This document shows, piece after piece, positions 21,699-28,427 of a stretch of 46,234 bases of DNA (positions are counted from its first letter, which is position 1; the number at the start of each line of letters is the position of its first letter). The position numbers and the translations under genes are program-made. The notes beneath the pieces were generated by a model, which searched no databases, had not been told where the DNA came from, and was given only the letters and a program-made list of their open reading frames with translations. This stretch comes from a virus: the IMG/VR virus record IMGVR_UViG_3300017708_003308, positions 1-46,234 of that record. One strand, 5' to 3'.

Positions 21699-22229
21699 TC
21701 AAGCTTTGTCTTCAGGCATGGTGACCTTGAAGATGTCGTTTTTGCGTTTCGCGTATTCAGGATCAAACACACTTGGATCAACAAGAGAAGCAGATGTCTG
21801 GCCCTTCTGAGAGGTTGCTTTCTGCAAAGCTTTTTTAGCTTGATCAACGTTGGTCAAAGCAGCTTTTTGGGCTTCATCTGACCCCTGCTGTAAATTCACC
21901 GTACCCGAGCCTTTAGAAATCGGTCGCCCCTCCTTATCACGAGCCACCTCCATAATTCCTGGATCCTTGAATTGTCCAGGCAACGATGCTGCGTAAGAAG
22001 CTCGCTCCTGCATCTCACGCCCACGCATACGCTCCGCCAGCTCAGCCGAAGTACCGACTTCAGTCTCTCGATCTTTCTGCAAGGAAAGAATTTGCTCATC
22101 AAGTCGCTTTCCGAAAGCAGCAACGTCTTGATAGCTCTCTTGCGGAATTAATGTCCGATACAGCTGTGGTGCCGTAGGAGTAGGCATCACAATTGTCGGT
22201 GGTGGTGGAGGCGCTGGCTTACTCCCCAT
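21699..22229 (-). CDS. Pro-rich virion-module protein
   Basis: The 176-residue product begins with a poly-Pro segment and a VMPTPTAPQLYRTLIPQ stretch, then continues with charged helices (KRLDEQILSLQKDRETEVG, then SAELAERMRGREMQER) and a polar tail. From memory, similar Pro-rich proteins are found in the structural regions of cyanophages. It is transcribed opposite to the gene at 21028 and its 5' end faces the promoter at 22229. Function unknown. Confidence 0.6.
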   Translation of the reverse strand: MGSKPAPPPPPTIVMPTPTAPQLYRTLIPQESYQDVAAFGKRLDEQILSLQKDRETEVGTSAELAERMRGREMQERASYAASLPGQFKDPGIMEVARDKEGRPISKGSGTVNLQQGSDEAQKAALTNVDQAKKALQKATSQKGQTSASLVDPSVFDPEYAKRKNDIFKVTMPEDKA

Positions 22230-22257
22230 TGTTTTATTTCATTCTGATTTCTATACT
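22229..22257 (+). promoter_or_regulatory. Candidate sigma70-type promoter
   Basis: TTGTTT (22229-22234) is followed after 17 bases by TATACT (22252-22257), four and five of six consensus matches. Transcription would begin near 22264, ahead of the 22288 gene and the plus-strand run up to 24317. Confidence 0.5.
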
Positions 22258-22287
22258 GATTCTATCTGTCACAAACCCGTAAACACT

Positions 22288-22686
22288 TTGGGCAGTATAA
22301 ACGCCGACAGGAGCGAGAATCAGCACCAGCAGCAACTCAGCGTAAGTGATGTGGCGGCGCATTTTGATAAATACCCTTTTATTCATGAGTTTAGCGAGCT
22401 CATAGCAGATCTGTCCACGAATGAGCTACTTAGCTTGATGACAAATCAACAGAAGAACCTTGCAAAGGCACTATGGGAAGCTGAAAACTATGGTGGGGAC
22501 ACGGAAAAAGCTAAGAAACGACTTTCAGAGACACACGGGCCTCAATGGTTTAAATCCATCAAATTCAAAGACTACTTTCACCCGCTCCGTGAATACCGCG
22601 AATTGGTTCTAATTCTTGAGCACCAACGTCAATGGGACGAACAAAAAAAATTCGCTAAGATTAATCTAGACAACGTTCTCCAATGA
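22288..22686 (+). CDS. Helical protein of unknown function
   Basis: The frame gives up to 132 residues from a TTG at 22288; a GTG at 22351 is an alternative. The body is helical and charged (FIHEFSELIADLSTNELLSL, then QQKNLAKALWEAENYGG and LREYRELVLILEHQRQWDE). It shares four bases with the next gene. The start is uncertain because neither option has a clear ribosome binding site. Not recognised. Confidence 0.55.
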   Translation: MGSINADRSENQHQQQLSVSDVAAHFDKYPFIHEFSELIADLSTNELLSLMTNQQKNLAKALWEAENYGGDTEKAKKRLSETHGPQWFKSIKFKDYFHPLREYRELVLILEHQRQWDEQKKFAKINLDNVLQ

Positions 22687-23276
22687 CGGAAAATCAGGAG
22701 GACTGGCTTGACGTTTTAAATAGGACTCAGTTCGAACCGACGCCCTCGACTGCAAACTCATATCAGAGCTATCGCTTTGCTGATTTAGATATCAGTACTG
22801 TCACAGTAGAAAATTACGCCACAGCTTTAGTCCCGTCTCTGGTCAAGCAGGTAGAGATGTTTATACCTCCCTCAGGCAGCTTTGAGACAACTGACCTAAG
22901 ACGCTACTTAGAACTGGTCTGCGGATACGAAACAAGCACATCTGACCTGGTACTTGGACTGTCTCTTGCTGATCAGATTCGAATTACATTCAGTGATATG
23001 AAGATCAGCACCATCTGTGACCGGTATCCCGAAATTAATCTTGCTGAGAAAAGGCGCTACCGCTGTGTGGCGGAATACCTGATCAGGCAAGGCGAACTGA
23101 CCAAACTGCGAGATGCTGATGGAAAATTGATCAAAAAGATTGGCAACATGCAAAAAGCAGTTGTGTTGTATAAACCGCTTCCTAAGCTACTAGAGACTCT
23201 CAAACGCTCTGGACTCAGTAATTTCATCAAGCTTGAGGAGGAAAAAACCGAAGTGCCCGCTGAAAAAACTTGCTAA
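22683..23276 (+). CDS. Putative DNA-binding protein
   Basis: The 197-residue product overlaps the previous stop. Its middle is helical (LRRYLELVCGYETSTSDLVL), and the C-terminal half (EINLAEKRRYRCVAEYLIRQ, then GELTKLRDADGKLIKKIGN) resembles a winged-helix segment with Lys/Arg-rich ends. DNA binding is a weak inference. It is in a plus-strand run with the methyltransferase-like gene at 23694. Confidence 0.55.
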   Translation: MTENQEDWLDVLNRTQFEPTPSTANSYQSYRFADLDISTVTVENYATALVPSLVKQVEMFIPPSGSFETTDLRRYLELVCGYETSTSDLVLGLSLADQIRITFSDMKISTICDRYPEINLAEKRRYRCVAEYLIRQGELTKLRDADGKLIKKIGNMQKAVVLYKPLPKLLETLKRSGLSNFIKLEEEKTEVPAEKTC

Positions 23277-23298
23277 ACTGGTTTATCTGAGGAACATT

Positions 23299-23697
23299 AT
23301 GTCAAACCGTCGTAACAAACTTCTCACCAAACTTCTTCAGAGCACTACGGGTGAGACAGAAGAAACACTCATGAAGCTCACAATCGAGCGCATCTGCTCT
23401 GATATGTGTGAGTACTATGGAAAGTTTTATAATGCAGAAGGCCCTGGTGTGCTCGTGTTTAAACCAGCCGCCAATGATAAAGATAGTATGTTCTATCTCT
23501 GTGTAGACGCACTTATCAATGCCTTGGAAGATTACCGTGATCAAGAGAGTGTCTCCTCTGTCTTCCAAGGTGCAATCCGTAGGGCTGAGCAGATTGACCC
23601 GAATAAAGAGTCGCTTTTCTTGGTTCAAGATGATACCGAGCTGGCACTCATTCACTATCGCCACGATGAAGAAAATAGTAATTTTCTTATCTCGTGA
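23299..23697 (+). CDS. Protein of unknown function
   Basis: From the ATG at 23299 the product is 132 residues, starting MSNRRNKLLTKLLQSTTGET. It then reads as a helical and beta-mixed domain (IERICSDMCEYYGKFY, SMFYLCVDALINALEDY, ESLFLVQDDTELALIHY). An upstream in-frame ATG at 23233 lies inside the previous gene and is less likely. Overlaps the next gene by four bases. Not recognised. Confidence 0.55.
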   Translation: MSNRRNKLLTKLLQSTTGETEETLMKLTIERICSDMCEYYGKFYNAEGPGVLVFKPAANDKDSMFYLCVDALINALEDYRDQESVSSVFQGAIRRAEQIDPNKESLFLVQDDTELALIHYRHDEENSNFLIS

Positions 23698-24317
23698 AGC
23701 ACAGAGCAAAATGGCGTTCGCTTAGGAATGTCTATGGGAAGATCGGCCACATCCGCGAGGATTGGTTGACTCCTTGTGACTATCTGCCTTTGATTGACGC
23801 CTTGCTTGGAGATCTAGATTTAGATCCCTGTAGTACACACGATGCTAATCAGCAGTTTCTTCGTGCAAAACAGATTTATACCCTTGATGATGACGGACTT
23901 AATGTTGAGGCACCCTGGACGGGCAAGACCTATTTGTTCCCTCCGACGTACGGACGTTGTACGTACAGCAAACAACGTGGTACTTGGCGGTGGAGCCCAC
24001 GCGGAGGCAGTGTATCCAAAGCACCTTCAGTCATCTGGTTTCGACGTCTAGTCAGGGAGTGGAAGCTTAGGAATATTCCCGAAGCACTTTTTTATACAAC
24101 CTATCCAGAAATGCTCAGAACCTGCCCTGAGATTTGGGATTTTCCTTTATGTTTCCCAAAAGACAGAGCGCATCTGATCCATGGTAGAAAGTATTTCACT
24201 CTTAAATCACCTATGTACTGGGGATATTTTGCTTATTTGCCACCAACAGATCTAGGCTTCTCTCAAATTGACAAATTTGAGTCTATTTTTTCAACGATCG
24301 GAAGAGTTATCCGGTAG
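23694..24317 (+). CDS. Dam-like phage methyltransferase relative with altered catalytic motif
   Basis: The 207-residue product resembles phage DNA N6-adenine methyltransferases. The family markers are WLTPCDYLPLIDALLGDLDL followed by DPCS and later LDDDGLNVEAPWTGKTYLF, in which family members normally continue with Asn-Pro-Pro-Tyr. Here the motif reads FPPTYGR, so the catalytic [DN]PP[YW] signature is not intact. Length is typical. It may be a divergent active enzyme, or a non-catalytic relative. It ends the plus-strand run that begins at 22288 and converges on the 24307-24573 gene. Confidence 0.65.
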   Translation: MKHRAKWRSLRNVYGKIGHIREDWLTPCDYLPLIDALLGDLDLDPCSTHDANQQFLRAKQIYTLDDDGLNVEAPWTGKTYLFPPTYGRCTYSKQRGTWRWSPRGGSVSKAPSVIWFRRLVREWKLRNIPEALFYTTYPEMLRTCPEIWDFPLCFPKDRAHLIHGRKYFTLKSPMYWGYFAYLPPTDLGFSQIDKFESIFSTIGRVIR

Positions 24318-24573
24318 CTCTGAATAGATTTCTGAAAGAACCAATATTTCCAGTAGAAAAAGGTGTTCTCTCACCAAAAACAAACCTATTATCGTTAGCC
24401 CTAGAGGCCTTTACGTTCAATGCCTCACTGTCTTTTTTTGCTTCTACAAACCTTTTAAGAAAGCTTTTCGCACTTTCATTGTCGGTAGCAGAGATGTCTT
24501 GTCCGGGTTTAACAGTATAACTACCTGCACGCCGGTTATCGATATCGTATGCTTGGCTTAATTGGTCGTTCAT
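24307..24573 (-). CDS. Small polar protein, possible virion-module protein
   Basis: The 88-residue product is polar with a central charged helix (SAKSFLKRFVEAKKDSEALN) and a Phe/Gly-rich end (TPFSTGNIGSFRNLF). It is a single minus-strand gene between plus-strand genes. Composition resembles the other minus-strand small proteins at 17406-18294, so a structural role is a guess. Confidence 0.55.
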   Translation of the reverse strand: MNDQLSQAYDIDNRRAGSYTVKPGQDISATDNESAKSFLKRFVEAKKDSEALNVKASRANDNRFVFGERTPFSTGNIGSFRNLFRATG

Positions 24574-24585
24574 CCCTTTATTCTA

Positions 24586-24873
24586 ATGACCCTCACCGAA
24601 ACACAAACTCAAATCAGTTTGATCTGTGATGACATAAAAGAGCTGTTGATTTATAAAAATCGAAAGTATGGTAATTCAGCGCTCAAACCTGTTCGAATCT
24701 TTAGTAAATCCGATAGTGTCGAGCAGATTCTTGTGAGGATTGACGATAAACTTAATCGTATACAACAAGGCGCGGGTCTTCTTGACGAAGATGAAGACGT
24801 CATCATTGATTTGATTGGCTACCTCGTGCTTCTCAAAATCGCTTTAGCCCAAAACTCTAAAAATGAAGTATGA
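24586..24873 (+). CDS. Nmad1-like (DUF1599-like) nucleotide-linked protein
   Basis: From the ATG at 24586 the product is 95 residues. The sequence KNRKYGNSALKPVRIFSKS, then ILVRIDDKLNRIQQG and a final EDEDVIIDLIGYLVLLKIAL matches the pattern of DUF1599/Nmad1, small helical proteins related to MazG-type nucleotide pyrophosphohydrolases and often linked to DNA base modification in phages. The Glu-x(2)-Asp-x(3)-Asp arrangement in the last helix would hold a metal in the active site. The role is inferred. It overlaps the next gene by 11 bases. Confidence 0.6.
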   Translation: MTLTETQTQISLICDDIKELLIYKNRKYGNSALKPVRIFSKSDSVEQILVRIDDKLNRIQQGAGLLDEDEDVIIDLIGYLVLLKIALAQNSKNEV

Positions 24874-25036
24874 AGATTTCATAGCTGCTTACACGCCTGA
24901 CTTGGCTATTTTTGACGCTATTGATCTTCTGAAACATTTTGACCCGGACGCTCTTGATTACCTAAACCGCGAGGTGGAGTGGACCAAAGTCGATAGAAAC
25001 GACGAATCACATGACCAGAAGGATCCCAATCCTTAA
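24863..25036 (+). CDS. 57-residue acidic protein overlapping the lysozyme-like gene
   Basis: ATG 24863 (inside the end of the Nmad1-like gene) to TAA 25036 encodes an acidic product opening MKYEDFIAAYTPDLAIFDAI and then DLLKHFDPDALDYLN. Its last 119 bases are antisense to the end of the convergent gene 24918-25700. The start overlap and a protein-like composition support it, but it is small and unrecognised. Confidence 0.5.
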   Translation: MKYEDFIAAYTPDLAIFDAIDLLKHFDPDALDYLNREVEWTKVDRNDESHDQKDPNP

Positions 25037-25700
25037 TTTTCTTTTCCAAATACTCAACCGCCTTAATTTGAGAAGGAGACCCTGTGTAAGTCTCCGGCAG
25101 ATTTAAAAGGCAAACTGACGTGTGGCAATCATGCCGTACAAATGAAGGCATTTTGACGTCTGCAGAAAAATATGTATTTAATTCTGTGCGACGCCTATCC
25201 CTCATCAGTTCACCTCCTGATAGCCAATACTTATTGATATAAGGGCTCCACTCCTTAATTAGCTCTCTTTTGCTTGCGTGGCTGTTTATCAGCTCCAATA
25301 AACGAGAGTTTTTGAAACCTAAAATCCCAAGACTGTGTGCGAAACTTAGGACAGCGGCCTTCCTGTTTTTGTTGAGGGGCACGTAAACGTACTGCTGCAC
25401 CTGATCAGAGAAGGTCTGCAGATCTTTTTCAAGCTGCTCCTCAATCTCGTTGGTATAAAGTTTGTCATGCATCGAAACTGCACGACCGAACACCTGCTGA
25501 CTACCATAGCCGACTCGCCAAAACTTCTCACCATACTCTCGGTAAGAAGCAAAACGCCCCATACCGATAGCAGTACGGGGCGGGGTATATATCTTGATTA
25601 ATTGAATTCCTTTTTCTGTAAGAAAAGGGTGTTCTTTCCAAACACGTGATTTCTTACGGGACGACAACCTTAGCGATGTAGCTGACTTCAGAATAACCAT
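24918..25700 (-). CDS. GH24 (T4-type) lysozyme-like protein, catalytic Glu not evident
   Basis: The 260-residue product contains the signature of phage lysozymes: Tyr53 to WRVGYGS (61-67), AAVLSFAHSLGILGFKNSRL (115-134), and RDRRRTEL (167-174), matching the GYG, helical core and RRxxE regions. The region before Tyr53 normally supplies the catalytic Glu (EGxRLxAY); here it reads GMGRFASY, so the Glu seems to be replaced by Gly. The first ~25 residues are basic and the last ~60 form an extra domain. It may be a divergent endolysin or a tail-associated or regulatory relative. Its 5' end overlaps the 25654 gene by 47 bases; a TTG at 25667 is another possible start. Confidence 0.7.
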   Translation of the reverse strand: MVILKSATSLRLSSRKKSRVWKEHPFLTEKGIQLIKIYTPPRTAIGMGRFASYREYGEKFWRVGYGSQQVFGRAVSMHDKLYTNEIEEQLEKDLQTFSDQVQQYVYVPLNKNRKAAVLSFAHSLGILGFKNSRLLELINSHASKRELIKEWSPYINKYWLSGGELMRDRRRTELNTYFSADVKMPSFVRHDCHTSVCLLNLPETYTGSPSQIKAVEYLEKKIKDWDPSGHVIRRFYRLWSTPPRGLGNQERPGQNVSEDQ

Positions 25701-26037
25701 CCAGCTTCAAGAGGACAATGTAGTTCTTGGTGGCATTTGTCACCGTCACACCGACTGCGCCTTTGCCTTTCCCAGCCTGTGCGACATTAAATGCCTTCTT
25801 ATAACCGGTGGGAGCTGAACCAGCTGAGTGGTCATCATCCTGGAAGATCTCCATGGAAATGACACCGGCGGAACGGTCTAAAGAAACAGTGATGTCGCCT
25901 GTGGTGCTGGGGTTTACTTCAAAAGCACGTTGACTTAGGCCGGTATTGTTACCAACACCTGCACCTTTGTAAGTGACGTCACTTCCAGAGTCGACTGAGA
26001 ATGTGTCAAGAGTACCCGTAACAATACGATCAGCCAT
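25654..26037 (-). CDS. Virion-type beta-sandwich protein
   Basis: The 127-residue product is a Gly/Ser/Thr/Val-rich beta protein (TGTLDTFSVDSGSDVTYKGA, later GDITVSLDRSAGVISMEIF and AVGVTVTNATKNYIVLLKL), the style of small phage structural or decoration proteins. It has no signal peptide. It follows the NblA-like gene by five bases and precedes the lysozyme-like gene, so all three are probably one minus-strand operon. Family not recognised. Confidence 0.6.
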   Translation of the reverse strand: MADRIVTGTLDTFSVDSGSDVTYKGAGVGNNTGLSQRAFEVNPSTTGDITVSLDRSAGVISMEIFQDDDHSAGSAPTGYKKAFNVAQAGKGKGAVGVTVTNATKNYIVLLKLDGYSEVSYIAKVVVP

Positions 26038-26042
26038 GGCTA

Positions 26043-26258
26043 TTAAGAGATTTGTCCAATAGTGGAGAAGTTGAACTTGATATCGGCGTCGATACCGTGG
26101 TCTTTCAGAATGCCTAGGAACATCTGACGGTCAAGAGCTTTTTGATGAAGCATTTCGATAAATGCTTCCTCTAACTCATCTCGATCCAGGCCTTGAATGG
26201 CCAGAGATGCTGCGTGGATTTGAAATTCAACGTCCACGGGAAGCTCTAATGCATCCAT
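26043..26258 (-). CDS. NblA-like phycobilisome-degradation adaptor
   Basis: The 71-residue product looks like NblA, a small two-helix dimer that links phycobilisomes to the Clp protease in cyanobacteria. It opens MDALELPVDVEFQIHAASLA, then has LDRDELEEAFIEMLHQK and MFLGILKDHGID. It aligns without gaps to my memory of NblA: the L/S-x-E-x-x-F opening, the (S/D)RE/D-(D/E)LE-(D/E)-x-FIE segment, the QK and the final xFxGxLK. Length (about 60 residues plus a tail) fits. The C-terminal tail (ADIKFNFSTIGQIS) is longer than usual. A purine-rich GGTAGG lies about 9 bases before the ATG. Similar cyanophage genes are known; a search should confirm this one. Confidence 0.6.
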   Translation of the reverse strand: MDALELPVDVEFQIHAASLAIQGLDRDELEEAFIEMLHQKALDRQMFLGILKDHGIDADIKFNFSTIGQIS

Positions 26259-26297
26259 GGTAATTACCTACCTTGGATCTATCTTACCAGCGCTGAA

Positions 26298-26462
26298 TTA
26301 ACTGACAAGCAGATCAGGTCTGACGTTCGTGACTGCATTCTCACGTAGGTCCCTGATTTCTTTCGGGATTAGGCGGCCAGGGTCGACATCAGCTGCTTCA
26401 AGCCCTAATCCAGCGTCCTTTACGTATTCTTCGAGAAAGCGTTCGGCTGATCTGGACTTCAT
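26298..26462 (-). CDS. 54-residue protein of unknown function
   Basis: ATG 26462 to TAA 26298 encodes a charged product opening MKSRSAERFLEEYVKDAGLG, followed by LEAADVDPGRLIPKEIRDLR. The composition is protein-like and the frame is open for a further 48 bases upstream without a start codon. It lies upstream of the NblA-like gene on the same strand. Not recognised. Confidence 0.5.
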   Translation of the reverse strand: MKSRSAERFLEEYVKDAGLGLEAADVDPGRLIPKEIRDLRENAVTNVRPDLLVS

Positions 26463-26550
26463 GACTTGAGCTGCATTTCTTAAGGGTATTTCGAGCCGTC
26501 CAATAGGCGCCTGCGAATAACACGGTGAACGTTACGACGCAAAGCCCCAT
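26398..26550 (-). CDS. 50-residue single-membrane-helix protein (candidate)
   Basis: ATG 26550 to TGA 26398 encodes a product with an N-terminal hydrophobic segment (MGLCVVTFTVLFAGAYWTA) and a basic C-terminus. It overlaps the 26298-26462 gene in another frame by 65 bases. The lysozyme-like gene nearby makes a small lysis-linked membrane protein conceivable, but nothing else supports that. Confidence 0.35.
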   Translation of the reverse strand: MGLCVVTFTVLFAGAYWTARNTLKKCSSSHEVQISRTLSRRIRKGRWIRA

Positions 26551-26600
26551 AGTTTTAAACTCAAGTACCCTCTATATTGTACGAAGGGTCCTCCGAGACA

Positions 26601-27395
26601 ATGGACGATATTGGATTTCAACGTGAATTACTCACTGCAGCTATTGGTGGCGTCAGCAAGACACAACTGCTGAGAACACTTACAAAAAAATACGGCTGTA
26701 CCGAAGAATATATAAATGAAGCCCTTGACCTCTGTTCATTAAAAACTAAGCCCGAAAGCATTAGACACAAAGATTTTTACGATTGCCCGATAACTAAAAA
26801 AGCAAAAAAAATAAATTATCCATTTACACAGATTTATAAACAGGAAGATTTTTTAAGTGAAGCCGAATGCTCTGATCTGATTGACCTTATGAACCAAAAT
26901 CTTAGGCCTTCCACAGTGTCTGACAAGACAGACAGCAACTGTGTCAGTTCTTACCGGACAAGCACGACCGCTGATCTACACTACTTTGATAACGATTTTT
27001 ACTTACAACTAGATAAAAAAATTAGTGAGTTTATGGGATTAGAACCATTTCTCGGTGAGGCCATACAAGCTCAAAAGTACGAGCCAGGCCAATATTTCAA
27101 AGAGCATTGGGATTTCTTTGATCCTTTGACCACAGAATATAAAATTTATTGCGAATGGATGGGGCAAAGAACTTGGACAACAATGATATATCTAAACGAT
27201 GTTGAAGAAGGTGGAGAGACGTGGTTTAAGCACTTAAAACTCACAGTCAAGCCCAAGCGCGGTCTGCTTCTTGCGTGGAATAATCTTTACAAAAATGGTA
27301 TTCCAAATTTTAAAACAATGCACGAAGCCTTCCCACCAAAACAAGGTAATAAGTACGTGATCACTAAATGGTGGCGCAGCTGGGCCTTAATTTGA
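26601..27395 (+). CDS. 2OG-Fe(II) oxygenase (prolyl 4-hydroxylase-like)
   Basis: The protein is 264 residues from the ATG at 26601 (TTG at 26577 is possible). The iron and 2-oxoglutarate site is visible: His169-x-Asp171 in KEHWDFFD, His241 in TMHEAFPP, and Lys251 in NKYVITKWW, in the order of the P4H fold. The barrel segments TTMIYLNDVEEGGETWF and KRGLLLAWNN are typical. N-terminal residues 1-60 are a helical extension. It would hydroxylate a protein or other substrate using 2-oxoglutarate and oxygen; such genes are common in cyanophages, and their substrates are mostly unknown. It converges on the 27387 gene with a 9-base overlap. Confidence 0.88.
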   Translation: MDDIGFQRELLTAAIGGVSKTQLLRTLTKKYGCTEEYINEALDLCSLKTKPESIRHKDFYDCPITKKAKKINYPFTQIYKQEDFLSEAECSDLIDLMNQNLRPSTVSDKTDSNCVSSYRTSTTADLHYFDNDFYLQLDKKISEFMGLEPFLGEAIQAQKYEPGQYFKEHWDFFDPLTTEYKIYCEWMGQRTWTTMIYLNDVEEGGETWFKHLKLTVKPKRGLLLAWNNLYKNGIPNFKTMHEAFPPKQGNKYVITKWWRSWALI

Positions 27396-27524
27396 TTGGT
27401 TCTTCTGTTTCATGGCTAGTGCGATAGCCAAAGCCTGCTTGCGATTTGTCACTTTTTTACCACTACTGGATTTAAGTTCGCCTGCTTTGAACTCAGACAT
27501 TACCTTTTCAACTTTGTCTTTCAT
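27387..27524 (-). CDS. DUF6496-like small protein
   Basis: ATG 27524 to TAA 27387 encodes 45 residues beginning MKDKVEKVMSEFKAGELKSS, then SGKKVTNRKQALAIALAMKQ. The (K)VMxEFKxGxLKSxSGKKVxxRKQAxAIAL pattern matches my memory of DUF6496, a short basic domain of bacteria and phages. It lies seven bases after the DUF6321-like gene and converges on the oxygenase gene with nine shared bases. Function unknown. Confidence 0.75.
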   Translation of the reverse strand: MKDKVEKVMSEFKAGELKSSSGKKVTNRKQALAIALAMKQKNQSN

Positions 27525-27530
27525 ATCAGA

Positions 27531-27818
27531 TCACCATTTAACCTTGTGGCTCCAGTAACGAGCTGACATCTTGTCAGGACTCGAATCCTGCGCATCGTGC
27601 CTGGCGTAGTAAGAAGCCTTACGCGCCTTCTCTTTAGCTGTTTTAGGGTTTTTACCCGCACCTTTTACGCCTTGTTGACCGAAACGAATAATCTTCTCCT
27701 CACCTTCCTTGCAGGCTTTCACTACATGGGACTTGGTGTCGTGGTCGGGAGTCCGCTTCGGCTTGTTGCATTTCATCTGCTCCTTAGCAAGCCTCTTTGC
27801 TTTTGCTCTATCAGCCAT
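27531..27818 (-). CDS. DUF6321-like small basic protein
   Basis: The 95-residue product contains KCNKPKRTPDHDTKSHVVKA, then EEKIIRFGQQGVKGAG and ends with KMSARYWSHKVKW. This matches my memory of DUF6321, a short basic domain spread among cyanophages and other large viruses. The central motif looks like a conserved nucleic-acid or protein-binding patch, but no function is known. It sits in a run of overlapping minus-strand genes (27984 to 27387). Confidence 0.75.
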   Translation of the reverse strand: MADRAKAKRLAKEQMKCNKPKRTPDHDTKSHVVKACKEGEEKIIRFGQQGVKGAGKNPKTAKEKARKASYYARHDAQDSSPDKMSARYWSHKVKW

Positions 27819-27819
27819 A

Positions 27820-27984
27820 TCAGACCTTCAGAACGCCTCTTTCGACCTTACCGATAATATCGTTGCGCACTTCTCCCCTCAGCGCAGTGTCTCCAGGCCC
27901 AGGAACCCGCTTCTCTTTCATGCGCTCAAGAAAGTCTGAAAGAAACTGTTCTTCAGACTGATATCCAGCTGATGGAGAAATCAT
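27820..27984 (-). CDS. 54-residue protein between HNH and DUF6321 genes
   Basis: ATG 27984 to TGA 27820 encodes a product opening MISPSAGYQSEEQFLSDFLE and ending with IIGKVERGVLKV. Its start overlaps the end of the HNH gene by 32 bases and its stop is one base before the next gene's ATG. The coupling supports it. Not recognised. Confidence 0.6.
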   Translation of the reverse strand: MISPSAGYQSEEQFLSDFLERMKEKRVPGPGDTALRGEVRNDIIGKVERGVLKV

Positions 27985-28372
27985 TATCAATATATGTTTG
28001 AAGGGAATCTGTGCTTGGTAGCTTTATAGAGTTTGGTTTTTGCTCTAACCACTCCTTGATTTTAACTGATCTCTCTTCAGTAAAATGAATATTATTTTCA
28101 GTGTACCACTCGTCCAGTAACATGGAGCCTTTTGATCTATTGCACGACGAGCAGCAACAACACATATTTGATCTAATGTTGTGACCACCCTTGTGTTTTG
28201 ATAGGATGTGATCAATGGTTGCGGTGTCTTGCGTTAGATGCTTACCGCAGTAGGCACAAGCCCAATCCCAAGAAGCAAAAATATAAAGTTTAAATTTGCG
28301 CCTTGCAAGTTTTGGGGTTAAGACAATGAGATTGGCTAAAAGATCTTGCTCGCAATGAAACACGTCCAGCAT
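27953..28372 (-). CDS. HNH endonuclease
   Basis: The 139-residue protein has a standard HNH core. A Cys pair (Cys39 and Cys42 in CAYCG) and a second Cys pair near 74-77 (CSSCN) bind structural zinc. The catalytic stretch is ATIDHILSKHKGG (Asp54, His55), followed by Asn65 and a later SxCNRSKG that often marks the end of the domain. It cuts DNA, probably as a free-standing homing-type endonuclease of cyanophages. It lies upstream of the 27820 gene with a 32-base overlap. Confidence 0.85.
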   Translation of the reverse strand: MLDVFHCEQDLLANLIVLTPKLARRKFKLYIFASWDWACAYCGKHLTQDTATIDHILSKHKGGHNIRSNMCCCCSSCNRSKGSMLLDEWYTENNIHFTEERSVKIKEWLEQKPNSIKLPSTDSLQTYIDNDFSISWISV

Positions 28373-28427
28373 TCCAACCTTGTCAAAACTTTATGCTGCA
28401 CACACTTGTACTTTTGCTATGAACTAA

